Source of the DNA: UBA1359 sp035411265
Lineage (GTDB): Bacteria; Patescibacteriota; Patescibacteriia; Patescibacteriales; Patescibacteriaceae
DNA: 38,217 bases
Reading direction: 5' to 3'
Assembly: GCA_035411265.1 (NCBI GenBank)
Contig: DAONSQ010000003.1
Location: 1-38,217, forward strand
Shown: positions 7,170-16,221 of the stretch, in pieces
How positions within the stretch are numbered: position 1 is the first letter of the stretch
Layout of the letters: the number at the start of each line of letters is the position of its first letter
Program-made: the position numbers and the translations under genes
The notes under the pieces: generated by a model
The model's input: the letters and a program-made list of their open reading frames with translations, nothing else
What the model was told of the DNA's origin: nothing
Database searches by the model: none

Positions 7170-7763
7170 ATGTTTATTTTTCAGATTGTTATTTTTTTAT
7201 TGTCGGCCATCATTCATGAATATGGTCACGCCTGGATGGCTCATCGGCTGGGTGATGATACAGCCGAGCGAGCTGGCCGTTTAACGATTAATCCCTTGGC
7301 TCATTTGGATTTTTTTGGCTCAATTATTTTGCCGACAGTTTTAGTGCTAAGCGGTTCACCGATCTTATTTGGTTATGCCAAACCAGTGCCAATTGCTCTC
7401 AGTAATTTAAGAGGTGGTTGGCGCGGCCAGGCCAAAGTGGCAGCGGCTGGACCTTTGGCTAATCTACTTTTAGCTATTTTTGCCGCCTTGGCAGCTAGAT
7501 ATTTAGCTGGCGGTATTGGCACTGATTGGGGAATGATGCTGGTTAGTGTTGTTTTGATTAATTTAGTCTTAATGGTCTTTAATCTTCTACCGATTCCGCC
7601 ACTAGATGGTTCTAAAATTGTAGCAACTTTTTTACCAAACCAGTGGCGCTATAATTATTTGGCTACTGAAAGTTGGAGTTTTTTTGTCCTTCTGGCTATT
7701 ATGCTCGCTTGGCCGGGTTTACTTTATTATCCGGTTGGCTGGATGTTGAATCTCTTGTTTTAA
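7170..7763 (+). CDS. Site-2 protease family (M50) intramembrane metalloprotease
   Basis: A compact 197-residue membrane protein, close in size to the short YwhC-like M50 proteins and much shorter than RseP, with no PDZ domain. The zinc motif HEYGH is at residues 16-20 inside the first hydrophobic segment, and the second metal-ligand motif LLPIPPLDGSKI places Asp146 in a later helix. The segment GRLTINPLAHLDFFGS is also typical. Such enzymes cleave substrates within the membrane; the substrate here is unknown and no anti-sigma factor is nearby. It is followed by the promoter of the str region rather than a visible terminator. Confidence 0.88.
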   Translation: MFIFQIVIFLLSAIIHEYGHAWMAHRLGDDTAERAGRLTINPLAHLDFFGSIILPTVLVLSGSPILFGYAKPVPIALSNLRGGWRGQAKVAAAGPLANLLLAIFAALAARYLAGGIGTDWGMMLVSVVLINLVLMVFNLLPIPPLDGSKIVATFLPNQWRYNYLATESWSFFVLLAIMLAWPGLLYYPVGWMLNLLF

Positions 7764-7767
7764 AGGC

Positions 7768-7796
7768 TTGACTTACTGCTAAGTATCTGCTAAATT
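7768..7796 (+). promoter_or_regulatory. Promoter of the str region (TTGACT-17-TAAATT)
   Basis: TTGACT at 7768-7773, a 17-base spacer and TAAATT at 7791-7796 with TGC directly upstream (extended -10). It begins five bases after the M50 stop codon. The expected start near 7803 leaves a leader of nearly 80 bases before rpsL, long for this genome and possibly regulatory. Confidence 0.75.
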
Positions 7797-7880
7797 AAGA
7801 ATCAACTAAGCACAATTCCTGGCAGAGAGGGCCAGATTTATTTTAATTTTAAGAAGAAAACTTAAGTTTTTATTGTTATT

Positions 7881-8300
7881 ATGCCAACTATTAACCAGTT
7901 GATCCGCAAGCCGCGAACGACTACTACCACCAAGAGTAAATCTCCAGCCATGCAAGTGACCATGGATTCGTTGCATCGCAAAAAGAACATCGTCCAGCAA
8001 GGTTCACCATTCAAACGTGGTGTTTGTTTGAAGGTTACAACCACTACACCAAAGAAACCAAACTCAGCTTTGCGTAAGATTGCTCGTGTCCGTCTATCTA
8101 ATGGCATGGAAGTTACTGCTTATATTCCTGGTGTTGGCCACAATTTACAAGAACACTCCATTGTTTTGGTTAAAGGCGGTCGTACTAAAGATTTACCAGG
8201 TGTTCGCTATAAGGTTATCCGTGGTGTTTATGATACCCAGGGCGTCGATGGTCGCCGTCAGAGCCGCAGCCGTTATGGTGCTAAAGCTCCAAAAGCTTAA
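7881..8300 (+). CDS. rpsL: 30S ribosomal protein S12 (uS12)
   Basis: A 139-residue S12, with the longer N-terminal loop found in Gram-positive-type S12 rather than the 124-residue E. coli form. The decoding-centre loop TPKKPNSALRK (about 56-66) holds Lys58 and Lys59, matching the E. coli Lys42 region, and the second loop GGRTKDLPGVRY includes Asp104, the residue that RimO methylthiolates in other bacteria. Both streptomycin-relevant lysines are wild type. First gene of the str region, 21 bases before rpsG, driven by an extended -10 promoter. No Shine-Dalgarno sequence. Confidence 0.98.
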   Translation: MPTINQLIRKPRTTTTTKSKSPAMQVTMDSLHRKKNIVQQGSPFKRGVCLKVTTTTPKKPNSALRKIARVRLSNGMEVTAYIPGVGHNLQEHSIVLVKGGRTKDLPGVRYKVIRGVYDTQGVDGRRQSRSRYGAKAPKA

Positions 8301-8321
8301 ACTAAATTTTTGTAGAATATT

Positions 8322-8792
8322 ATGAGAGGAAAACAGGCGCCAAAGCGCGAAATCGTTGGTGATCCAAAGTATAATGATATTGAAATCGCCAAGTTTATCA
8401 ATTATTTAATGAAGGATGGCAAAAAGACTACTGCTCAACGCATTGTCTATGATTGTTTTGATTTGTTAAAAGAAGAAACCAATCAAGAACCTCGCCATGT
8501 CTTTAATAAGGGGCTTAAGATGATTTGTCCGTTAGTTGAAATCCGCGGCCGTCGTGTTGGTGGTGCTAACTATCAGGTGCCTCATCAAGTTCGCGGTGAA
8601 CGCCGTTTTACTTTGGGTTGCCGTTGGCTAATTACTGCTGCTAAGGCTCGCAAGGGTCGTTCTATGGCTGAAAAATTAGCCGCTGAACTTTTGGATAGTA
8701 TCAAGGGTGAAAGTGCTTCCATTAAGAAGAAGCTTGATGTCCACCGTATGGCTGAAGCTAATAAGGCTTTTGCTCACTTTGCCCGTCACTAG
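8322..8792 (+). CDS. rpsG: 30S ribosomal protein S7 (uS7)
   Basis: A 156-residue S7, the usual bacterial length, which nucleates assembly of the small-subunit head and contacts the E site. Motifs seen are IAKFINYLMKDGKKTTAQRI near the N-terminus and 'VGGANYQVPHQVRGERR', the conserved 16S-binding hairpin region. It follows rpsL after 21 bases and is followed by an intrinsic terminator, so rpsL-rpsG can form its own transcript with partial readthrough to fusA. Confidence 0.98.
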   Translation: MRGKQAPKREIVGDPKYNDIEIAKFINYLMKDGKKTTAQRIVYDCFDLLKEETNQEPRHVFNKGLKMICPLVEIRGRRVGGANYQVPHQVRGERRFTLGCRWLITAAKARKGRSMAEKLAAELLDSIKGESASIKKKLDVHRMAEANKAFAHFARH

Positions 8793-8802
8793 TTTATCTT
8801 TG

Positions 8803-8839
8803 AAACCGACTAGATTCTTCTGAGTCAGTCGGTTTTTTT
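8803..8839 (+). terminator. Terminator between rpsG and fusA
   Basis: AAACCGACT (8803-8811) pairs with AGTCGGTTT (8827-8835) around a 15-base loop and is followed by a T-run. Only about 28 bases remain before the fusA ATG and no clear promoter fits there, so fusA probably depends on partial readthrough or on a promoter inside rpsG. Confidence 0.75.
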
Positions 8840-8866
8840 ATCCTCGTTTTTATTTATTAAAATTTT

Positions 8867-10936
<2,070 letters not shown>

Positions 10937-10972
10937 TAATTAATAAAATGGCGGGGGCCATCAATCAGGTTT

Positions 10973-11281
10973 ATGATTAAAAACTTTGACCAAATCCTGC
11001 AATTAGCCCAATCAACTGGTGATCGATTGATTGTGGCTGATCCGGAAGAACCGGAAGCTAGTTTAGCTATTTTACCGTTAGCTGACTATCAAGAATTGTT
11101 AAGTCGAGCTGGCTTGACAAAAGCTCGGGGTTTTGCTAAATTAGAGACTAATGTTGCCAACCATGAAGTTGGTGATATTTCTGTCAAGTCCGATTTTGCA
11201 GAACAGATCGATACGAGAAGGTCGTCTTGGTCCATTCCTGCTAGTCGACAAGCTCGACCAAAGACAAAAACAGAAGAATAA
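10973..11281 (+). CDS. Small hypothetical protein between fusA and tuf
   Basis: I do not recognise this 102-residue protein with certainty. Residues about 15-45 (GDRLIVADPEEPEASLAILP followed by LADYQELL) have the strand-turn-strand-helix pattern 'x-x-V-x-D-P-x-x-P-x-x-x-x-x-L-x-x-Y-x-x-L' seen in Phd/YefM-like antitoxin folds and in small unnamed proteins of Patescibacteria. The C-terminal 40 residues are charged and look disordered. No toxin gene is adjacent. It lies 36 bases after fusA in the normally tight fusA-tuf junction. A short hairpin (ATGGC-GGGG-GCCAT, 10948-10961) precedes the start, and AATCA/TGATT can pair across the ATG. A regulatory or translation-linked role is only a guess. 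Confidence 0.6.
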   Translation: MIKNFDQILQLAQSTGDRLIVADPEEPEASLAILPLADYQELLSRAGLTKARGFAKLETNVANHEVGDISVKSDFAEQIDTRRSSWSIPASRQARPKTKTEE

Positions 11282-11295
11282 TCAATAATTAAATT

Positions 11296-11313
11296 TTAAT
11301 TAGTACTAATTAA
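11296..11313. repeat. 18-base perfect palindrome in the tuf leader
   Basis: TTAATTAGTACTAATTAA is a perfect palindrome ending nine bases before the tuf ATG. It could be a protein-binding site or a small hairpin near the ribosome-binding region. Because it is very A+T-rich, chance is a real alternative. Confidence 0.5.
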
Positions 11314-11322
11314 TCCATTACT

Positions 11323-12510
11323 ATGAGTGACAATTACGAACGCAGTAAGCCTCATGTCAATGTCGGTACCATTGGTCACGTTGACCACGGTAAAACCACT
11401 TTGACTGCGGCTATTTTAACTGTTTTAACTGCTGCTGGTCATACTACCAGCCAGAAGAGTGTTGATCAGATCGACTTCGCTCCTGAAGAAAAGGCTCGCG
11501 GTATTACGATTGCTACTGCTCACGTTGAATACGAATCAGAAGCTCGCCACTATGCTCACGTCGATTGTCCAGGCCACGCTGATTATGTCAAGAACATGAT
11601 CACTGGTGCTGCTCAGATGGACGGTGCCGTCTTGGTTGTTGCTGCTACTGATGGTCCTATGCCTCAGACTCGCGAACACATCGTGTTGGCTCGTCAGGTT
11701 GGCGTACCTTACATTGTCGTTTTCTTAAACAAGTGCGACATGGTTGAGGATAAAGAATTGATCGAATTGGTTGAAGAAGAAGTTCGCGACTTGTTGAAGA
11801 AATATGGTTTCCCTGGTGATACCACTCCAATTATCCGCGGTTCTGCTTTACAAGCTTTGAACAATCCAACTGGTGAATATGCTAACTCTGTCTTAGAATT
11901 AGTTAAGACTTTAGATAGCTATATTCCAGAACCAACTCGTGAAGTTGATAAGGATTTCTTAATGCCAATTGAAGACATCTTCTCTATTGAAGGTCGTGGT
12001 ACTGTTGTTACTGGTAGAATTGAACGCGGCTTGATCAAGGTTGGTGAAGAAGTTGAATTGGTTGGTTTAGGTGAAACCCGCAAAACTGTTGTTACTGGCG
12101 TTGAAATGTTCAACAAATCATTAGACCAGGGTATGGCTGGTGATAATGCTGGTATTTTACTTCGCGGTATTAAGAAGGATGAAGTTGAACGTGGCCAAGT
12201 TATGGCTAAGGTTGGCACTATCACTCCTCACACCGAGTTCGAAACTGAAATGTATGTTTTGACCAAGGAAGAAGGTGGCCGTCACAAGCCTTTCTTTAAG
12301 GGTTATAAACCACAATTCTATATTCGTACTACTGATGTTACCGGTGAAATCGAATTACCAGAAGGTACCGAAATGGTTATGCCTGGTGATACCGTCACCG
12401 TTAAGGTTAAATTGATTGCCCCAATCGCTATGGAAGATAAGATGCGCTTCGCTATTCGCGAAGGCGGTCGTACCGTTGGTTGTGGTGTCGTTACCAAAAT
12501 TATCAAATAG
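11323..12510 (+). CDS. tuf: Elongation factor Tu
   Basis: A 395-residue EF-Tu of normal length that delivers aminoacyl-tRNA to the ribosome. GTPase motifs are GHVDHGKTT (from residue 18), a switch I region with RGITIATAHVEYES, DCPGHADYVKNMITGAAQMD (switch II), and NKCDMV. Domains 2 and 3 are complete, ending in GGRTVGCGVVTKII. It closes the str region and is followed by a G+C-rich terminator hairpin before rpsJ. Only one tuf copy is present in the window. Confidence 0.98.
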   Translation: MSDNYERSKPHVNVGTIGHVDHGKTTLTAAILTVLTAAGHTTSQKSVDQIDFAPEEKARGITIATAHVEYESEARHYAHVDCPGHADYVKNMITGAAQMDGAVLVVAATDGPMPQTREHIVLARQVGVPYIVVFLNKCDMVEDKELIELVEEEVRDLLKKYGFPGDTTPIIRGSALQALNNPTGEYANSVLELVKTLDSYIPEPTREVDKDFLMPIEDIFSIEGRGTVVTGRIERGLIKVGEEVELVGLGETRKTVVTGVEMFNKSLDQGMAGDNAGILLRGIKKDEVERGQVMAKVGTITPHTEFETEMYVLTKEEGGRHKPFFKGYKPQFYIRTTDVTGEIELPEGTEMVMPGDTVTVKVKLIAPIAMEDKMRFAIREGGRTVGCGVVTKIIK

Positions 12511-12522
12511 AAGATAGATAGT

Positions 12523-12557
12523 CCCGCCGCCTTCGGTGGCGGGATTATTCTGTTTTT
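12523..12557 (+). terminator. Terminator after tuf
   Basis: CCCGCCGCC-TTC-GGTGGCGGG is a 9-bp G+C-rich stem, the strongest hairpin in the window. The T-run (12552-12557) begins eight bases after the stem, so termination may be incomplete and allow readthrough to rpsJ, whose ATG is 25 bases further on. Confidence 0.7.
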
Positions 12558-12582
12558 TATAGAACAATAAAAAGCTAAAAAC

Positions 12583-12918
12583 ATGCCAGAAAAAAAAGCC
12601 GTACCTGCCGATTACAAGCAGAGGATCAGAATCAAAATTCGTGCGTTTGATCACAAAATCATTGATCAGTCAACCAAGACTATCATTGATACTGTTCAAC
12701 GTACTGGTGCCAAAATCTATGGCCCAATACCATTGCCAACTGAGAAGAAAAAGTACACTGTCAACAGTTCGACTTTTGTTCACAAGAACGCTCGAGATCA
12801 GTATGAAATGCGTATTCACAAGCGTTTACTGGATATTATTGATCCAGCCAGCAAGACCGTTGAATCTTTGATGAATTTGAGCTTGCCAGCCGGTGTCGAT
12901 TTAGAAATTAAGATGTAA
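12583..12918 (+). CDS. rpsJ: 30S ribosomal protein S10 (uS10)
   Basis: A 111-residue S10 with a short N-terminal extension (about eight residues) before the core QRIRIKIRAFDHKIIDQSTK. The motif GPIPLPTEKKKYTV and the RIHKRLLDI helix are conserved; the protein binds the head of the 30S subunit and is NusE in antitermination complexes. It begins the S10 region but is separated from rplC by a 231-base structured leader. It is one of the few genes here whose ATG is not preceded by T. Confidence 0.98.
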   Translation: MPEKKAVPADYKQRIRIKIRAFDHKIIDQSTKTIIDTVQRTGAKIYGPIPLPTEKKKYTVNSSTFVHKNARDQYEMRIHKRLLDIIDPASKTVESLMNLSLPAGVDLEIKM

Positions 12919-13149
12919 AAATACCAAGTATTTGGTTTTTTAGATAATTTTTTGAAGCAGTAAGGATTTAGAAAACCTTCCAATCAAAATGATTGGTAAG
13001 AAGTCTCTGAATCTAGACTAATTCGATAGGAGAAATTTTCCACAGAATACAGTTCAACAAAATTTAGAGTCAGCCCCTTAAGCTGCAGCTTAATTTTGAA
13101 GTTCTGGTTTTGTTGAAAACCAGTTTTTATTTTTTAAGGTGATTCGGTT
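12919..13149 (+). promoter_or_regulatory. Structured leader between rpsJ and rplC, candidate attenuator
   Basis: This 231-base gap holds several inverted repeats. ACCAA-GTAT-TTGGT plus a T-run (12923-12941) looks like a weak terminator after rpsJ. CCAATCA-AAA-TGATTGG (about 12979-12995) is a second hairpin. TTAAGCTGCAGCTTAA (13078-13093) is a perfect palindrome. TTCAACAAAA (13053-13062) is exactly complementary to TTTTGTTGAA (13108-13117), which forms the 5' arm, loop and start of the 3' arm of the terminator hairpin at 13104-13123, so the two pairings exclude each other. No clear promoter was found in the gap. S10-operon leaders are sites of r-protein autoregulation (L4 in E. coli), but the E. 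coli leader precedes rpsJ, not rplC, so any such control here is inferred. Confidence 0.6.
13104..13135 (+). terminator. Terminator hairpin directly upstream of rplC
   Basis: CTGGTTTT-GTTG-AAAACCAG is a perfect 8-bp stem followed by an interrupted T-run (13124-13135). The rplC ATG follows 14 bases later, so without an alternative fold the hairpin would stop most transcription into the ribosomal protein operon. Confidence 0.8.
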
Positions 13150-13959
13150 ATGAAGTTTATTCTAGGCAAAAAATTGTCCATGACCCAGATTTGGCGCAAT
13201 GACGTTGTCGTTCCGGTAACCCGTATTCAGGTAGAACCGTGTATCGTCACTCAAGTCAAAACCGTTGCTCGCGATGGTTATCGTGCTATTCAAGTAGCTA
13301 CCGGTAGCCGTAAGGTTAAAAACATCGCTAAACCGCAACGAGGTCATTTTGGTGATTGGGGCAATTTTCAATACCTGCGCGAATTCAATTTAGATCAGGA
13401 AAAAGGTCAGCCCGAAGCTAGCCTGCAGGCTGGTCAACAGATTGCTTTAAGTACTTTTGTGCCAGGCGATCGAGTTCAGGTTACTTCCACTAGCAAAGGC
13501 CGTGGTTTTCAAGGTGGTGTTAAGCGTCATGGTTTTCATGGTCAAGGCCGTACCCATGGTGTTAAAGATCAACAAAGAATGCCTGGTTCTGTCGGTGCCA
13601 CTGGCCCAGCTCACATTTTTAAAGGTACTCGCATGGCCGGTCGTATGGGCGGTGAACAGGTGACTATCAAGAATTTGGAAGTTGTGGAAATTGATGAACA
13701 GAATGGTTTCTTATATCTAAAAGGTGCTGTTCCTGGTTGGCGAACTGGTTGGGTTTCCGTCTATGGTGAAGGTGATTTAGTTATTGCTCAAGCCAACTCA
13801 GAAACTCCAGCTGAAGTAGAACAATCAGTTGAAGAAGCTGTTGAAGAAACCGCTGCTTCAGTTGAAATGGAACAGCCAGTTGAAGAAGCTGTTGAAGAAA
13901 CTGCTGCTCCAGCTGAAGAAGCTCCAGTCGAAGAGTCAACTGAACAATCAGCAAGCTAA
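13150..13959 (+). CDS. rplC: 50S ribosomal protein L3 (uL3) with acidic C-terminal tail
   Basis: A 269-residue L3; the family core ends near residue 216 and the usual length is about 205-215. The N-terminus ILGKKLSMTQIW and the central loop SKGRGFQGGVKRHGFHGQG (reaching towards the peptidyl-transferase centre) are canonical. The final ~50 residues are a Glu/Ala/Val-rich tail with two copies of a 17-residue unit containing VEEAVEETAA. AAGGTG at 13136-13141 is one of the few Shine-Dalgarno-like sequences in the window and sits just after the terminator hairpin, so folding could affect both transcription and translation. Ten bases separate it from rplD. Confidence 0.97.
   Translation: MKFILGKKLSMTQIWRNDVVVPVTRIQVEPCIVTQVKTVARDGYRAIQVATGSRKVKNIAKPQRGHFGDWGNFQYLREFNLDQEKGQPEASLQAGQQIALSTFVPGDRVQVTSTSKGRGFQGGVKRHGFHGQGRTHGVKDQQRMPGSVGATGPAHIFKGTRMAGRMGGEQVTIKNLEVVEIDEQNGFLYLKGAVPGWRTGWVSVYGEGDLVIAQANSETPAEVEQSVEEAVEETAASVEMEQPVEEAVEETAAPAEEAPVEESTEQSAS
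13828..13908 (+). repeat. 51-base tandem repeat encoding the L3 tail
   Basis: A 30-base unit at 13828-13857 recurs at 13879-13908 with one change (C/T), a period of 51 bases or 17 codons. It encodes VEEAVEETAA twice, consistent with recent in-frame duplication in a low-constraint tail. Confidence 0.85.
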
Positions 13960-13969
13960 ATTTACTGTT

Positions 13970-14638
13970 ATGATCAAATATAAAGTTTACAATCAGCAAG
14001 CCGAGGCAGTTAGCGAACAACAGTTAGCTGACGAAGTTTTTGGTCTTACTGTTAACCCAACTTTGATTCATCAAGCTGTGGTTACTCAATTGGCCAACTC
14101 TCGCGATGTTTTAGCTGATACTAAAGACCGCAGCGAAGTTCGTGGTGGTGGTAAAAAACCTTGGAAACAAAAGGGTACTGGCCGCGCTCGTGCTGGTTCA
14201 AGCCGCAGTCCTTTATGGATTGGTGGTGGTGTCACTTTTGGTCCAACTAATGATCGTAATTTTAGCCAGAAAATTAACAAAAAAATGTTGGCTAAAGCTA
14301 TCTGCATGATCTTTAGTGATCGCGTGGCTAGCCATGACTTGATTATTGTTGATGATTTAGATATTAAAGATGGCAAGACTAAAGAGTTAAAAGCAGTTGT
14401 TGAAGGTTTATTGGCTGCCGAAATCAAGGGCACTCCAGTAGCTCGACCACGAACTGTTATTTTAACTGGTCCTAGTATCGATTCAGTTAAATTAGCTGGT
14501 CGTAATTTGCCAAGAATTCAGGTTTTAAATAATCAGAATATTAATGCCGTTAGTTTGTTAAAGGCTAATAAGATTATTATTAGTCAAAAAGCAGTTAATG
14601 AACTGCAGCAACATTACGGCAGTAGTGTTGCCCAATAA
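13970..14638 (+). CDS. rplD: 50S ribosomal protein L4 (uL4)
   Basis: A 222-residue L4. The start MIKYKVYNQQ follows the rplC stop by ten bases; an open frame extends further upstream but only as a shadow of the rplC tail. The exit-tunnel loop is visible as RGGGKKPWKQKGTGRARAG and the following 'SPLWIGGGVTFGP'. L4 is assembled early in the 50S subunit and in some bacteria represses its own operon, which makes it one possible effector for the leader upstream of rplC. Confidence 0.97.
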   Translation: MIKYKVYNQQAEAVSEQQLADEVFGLTVNPTLIHQAVVTQLANSRDVLADTKDRSEVRGGGKKPWKQKGTGRARAGSSRSPLWIGGGVTFGPTNDRNFSQKINKKMLAKAICMIFSDRVASHDLIIVDDLDIKDGKTKELKAVVEGLLAAEIKGTPVARPRTVILTGPSIDSVKLAGRNLPRIQVLNNQNINAVSLLKANKIIISQKAVNELQQHYGSSVAQ

Positions 14639-14660
14639 GCCATTTCGTTAAGATATTAGT

Positions 14661-15023
14661 ATGGAAAAGCAAAATAATAATAATACTCCGGTTGTTGATG
14701 AGAAGATTGCTCAAGCTGATCGCCAGGTTTTGCGCCGCGGTCAATTGGCTGGCGTCTTGATTAAGCCGGTAGTTACTGAAAAAGCCGCCATGGCCAATCA
14801 GCTCAATCAGTATGTCTTTAAGGTTGCTGACAAGGCTAACAAGATTGATGTGGCTAAAGCAGTTAAGGTTTTCTATGGTATTGAACCAGTTTCAGTTAAT
14901 ATCATTAATGTTCTTGGTAAAAAAGTTTCTCGCGGCCGCGTTAAGGGTCAGAGAAATGATTGGAAAAAGGCGATTGTCACCTTACCGGCTGGCAAGACCA
15001 TCCAGATTTACGAAGGTGTGTAA
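14661..15023 (+). CDS. rplW: 50S ribosomal protein L23 (uL23)
   Basis: A 120-residue L23 with an Asn-rich N-terminal extension of about 30 residues before the core, which begins around LIKPVVTEKAA. The core continues with NQYVFKVADKANKIDVAKAV and ends in a beta strand after the KGQRNDWKKA loop. L23 lies at the tunnel exit and binds trigger factor and SRP. Starting further in would delete the extension, but the chosen ATG has the correct spacing (22 bases after rplD) and the T before ATG seen at other genes here. Confidence 0.95.
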   Translation: MEKQNNNNTPVVDEKIAQADRQVLRRGQLAGVLIKPVVTEKAAMANQLNQYVFKVADKANKIDVAKAVKVFYGIEPVSVNIINVLGKKVSRGRVKGQRNDWKKAIVTLPAGKTIQIYEGV

Positions 15024-15046
15024 TTTACATAAGTTAAGCGAAGAGT

Positions 15047-15886
15047 ATGGCTATCAGAAAAGCTAAATCGATAACTCCTGGCTTGCGTGGCGCTAGTTTT
15101 GATAACTTTAGCGATATTACCAGCACCACCCCAGAACGCCGTTTGTTGATTATCCGTAAACAGCAGAGCGGTCGTAATAACCAGGGTAAAATCACCGTAC
15201 GTCACCGTGGCGGCGGACATAAACGCTATATTAGAATTGTTGACTTCAAGCGCGATAAGTTTGATGTACCAGGTAAGGTTATGACGATTGAATACGATCC
15301 AAATCGTAACGCTCGTTTAGCTTTAGTTTGTTACGCTGACGGTGAAAAACGCTATATTGTTGCTCCAGTTGACTTGAAGGTTGGCGATGAAATTATGAGT
15401 TCTCAGAAATTGATTGAAATCAAAACCGGTAATGCTTTACCTTTGGAATATATTCCAGCTGGTATGCCAGTTTATAATGTTGAACTTCGTCCCGGTTTTG
15501 GTGGTAAGTTAGCTCGCTCGGCTGGTAATGCGGTTTATGTTATGGGTGTTGACAAGAAAAATGCTCAATTGCGTATGCCATCTGGTGAAATCCGCTTGGT
15601 TAACAAAGCTTGTCTTTGTACGGTTGGTCAAGTTAGTAATCCTGATATTGCCCGCATTAACTTAGGCAAAGCTGGTCGGACTCGTCACCTTGGTATTCGT
15701 CCAACTGTCCGTGGTACAGCGATGAATCCAAAAGATCATCCACACGGCGGTGGTGAAGGTAATCAGCCAATCGGTTTGAAATATCCAAAGACTCCTTGGG
15801 GCAAGCATGCTTTAGGTGTTCGCACCCGCAATCCAAAAGCGGCCAGCAACTCCTTGATTATTCAACGCCGCAAGAAAAAGCGCTAA
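15047..15886 (+). CDS. rplB: 50S ribosomal protein L2 (uL2)
   Basis: A 279-residue L2, normal length, located at the subunit interface and required for subunit association. The RNA-binding core has HRGGGHKRYIRIVDFKRDK, and the C-terminal MNPKDHPHGGGEG includes the conserved histidine region near the peptidyl-transferase centre. The C-terminal basic tail is intact. It follows rplW after 23 bases in the standard S10 order. Confidence 0.98.
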   Translation: MAIRKAKSITPGLRGASFDNFSDITSTTPERRLLIIRKQQSGRNNQGKITVRHRGGGHKRYIRIVDFKRDKFDVPGKVMTIEYDPNRNARLALVCYADGEKRYIVAPVDLKVGDEIMSSQKLIEIKTGNALPLEYIPAGMPVYNVELRPGFGGKLARSAGNAVYVMGVDKKNAQLRMPSGEIRLVNKACLCTVGQVSNPDIARINLGKAGRTRHLGIRPTVRGTAMNPKDHPHGGGEGNQPIGLKYPKTPWGKHALGVRTRNPKAASNSLIIQRRKKKR

Positions 15887-15911
15887 ATTTGTTAATTAAA
15901 TTGACCTGCAT

Positions 15912-16196
15912 ATGTCAAGAAGTTTAAAGAAAGGCCCTTACGTTAACGAACGCCTGGTTGCCAAGATTAAAAAAATGGCTGTCGGCGACAAGACTGTGGT
16001 TAAGACTTGGGATCGTTCCTGTACTATTACTCCTGAAATGATTGGTTTCGTCTTGGGTGTTCATAACGGCCGCCAACATACACCAGTTTTAGTTACTGAA
16101 AATATGGTTGGCCACAAGTTAGGTGAATTTTCACCAACTCGCAAATTTGTCAGCCATGGAGGTAAGATGGCTAAGGCTCAGGCCAAAGGCAAGTAA
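15912..16196 (+). CDS. rpsS: 30S ribosomal protein S19 (uS19)
   Basis: A 94-residue S19. It starts with SRSLKKGPYVNERL and has the conserved TWDRSCTITPEMIGFVLGVH and LGEFSPTRKFVSHGGK segments. It binds 16S rRNA together with S13 in the 30S head. Standard length, standard place between rplB and rplV, 25 bases from each neighbour. Confidence 0.98.
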   Translation: MSRSLKKGPYVNERLVAKIKKMAVGDKTVVKTWDRSCTITPEMIGFVLGVHNGRQHTPVLVTENMVGHKLGEFSPTRKFVSHGGKMAKAQAKGK

Positions 16197-16221
16197 TTTA
16201 GTTATTAATTGATTTCAGTAT

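Noticed and set aside
13829..13969. Long N-terminal extension of L4 made of Leu and Lys repeats
   Set aside because: It is the frame-shifted reading of the repetitive rplC tail; L4 starts normally at 13970.
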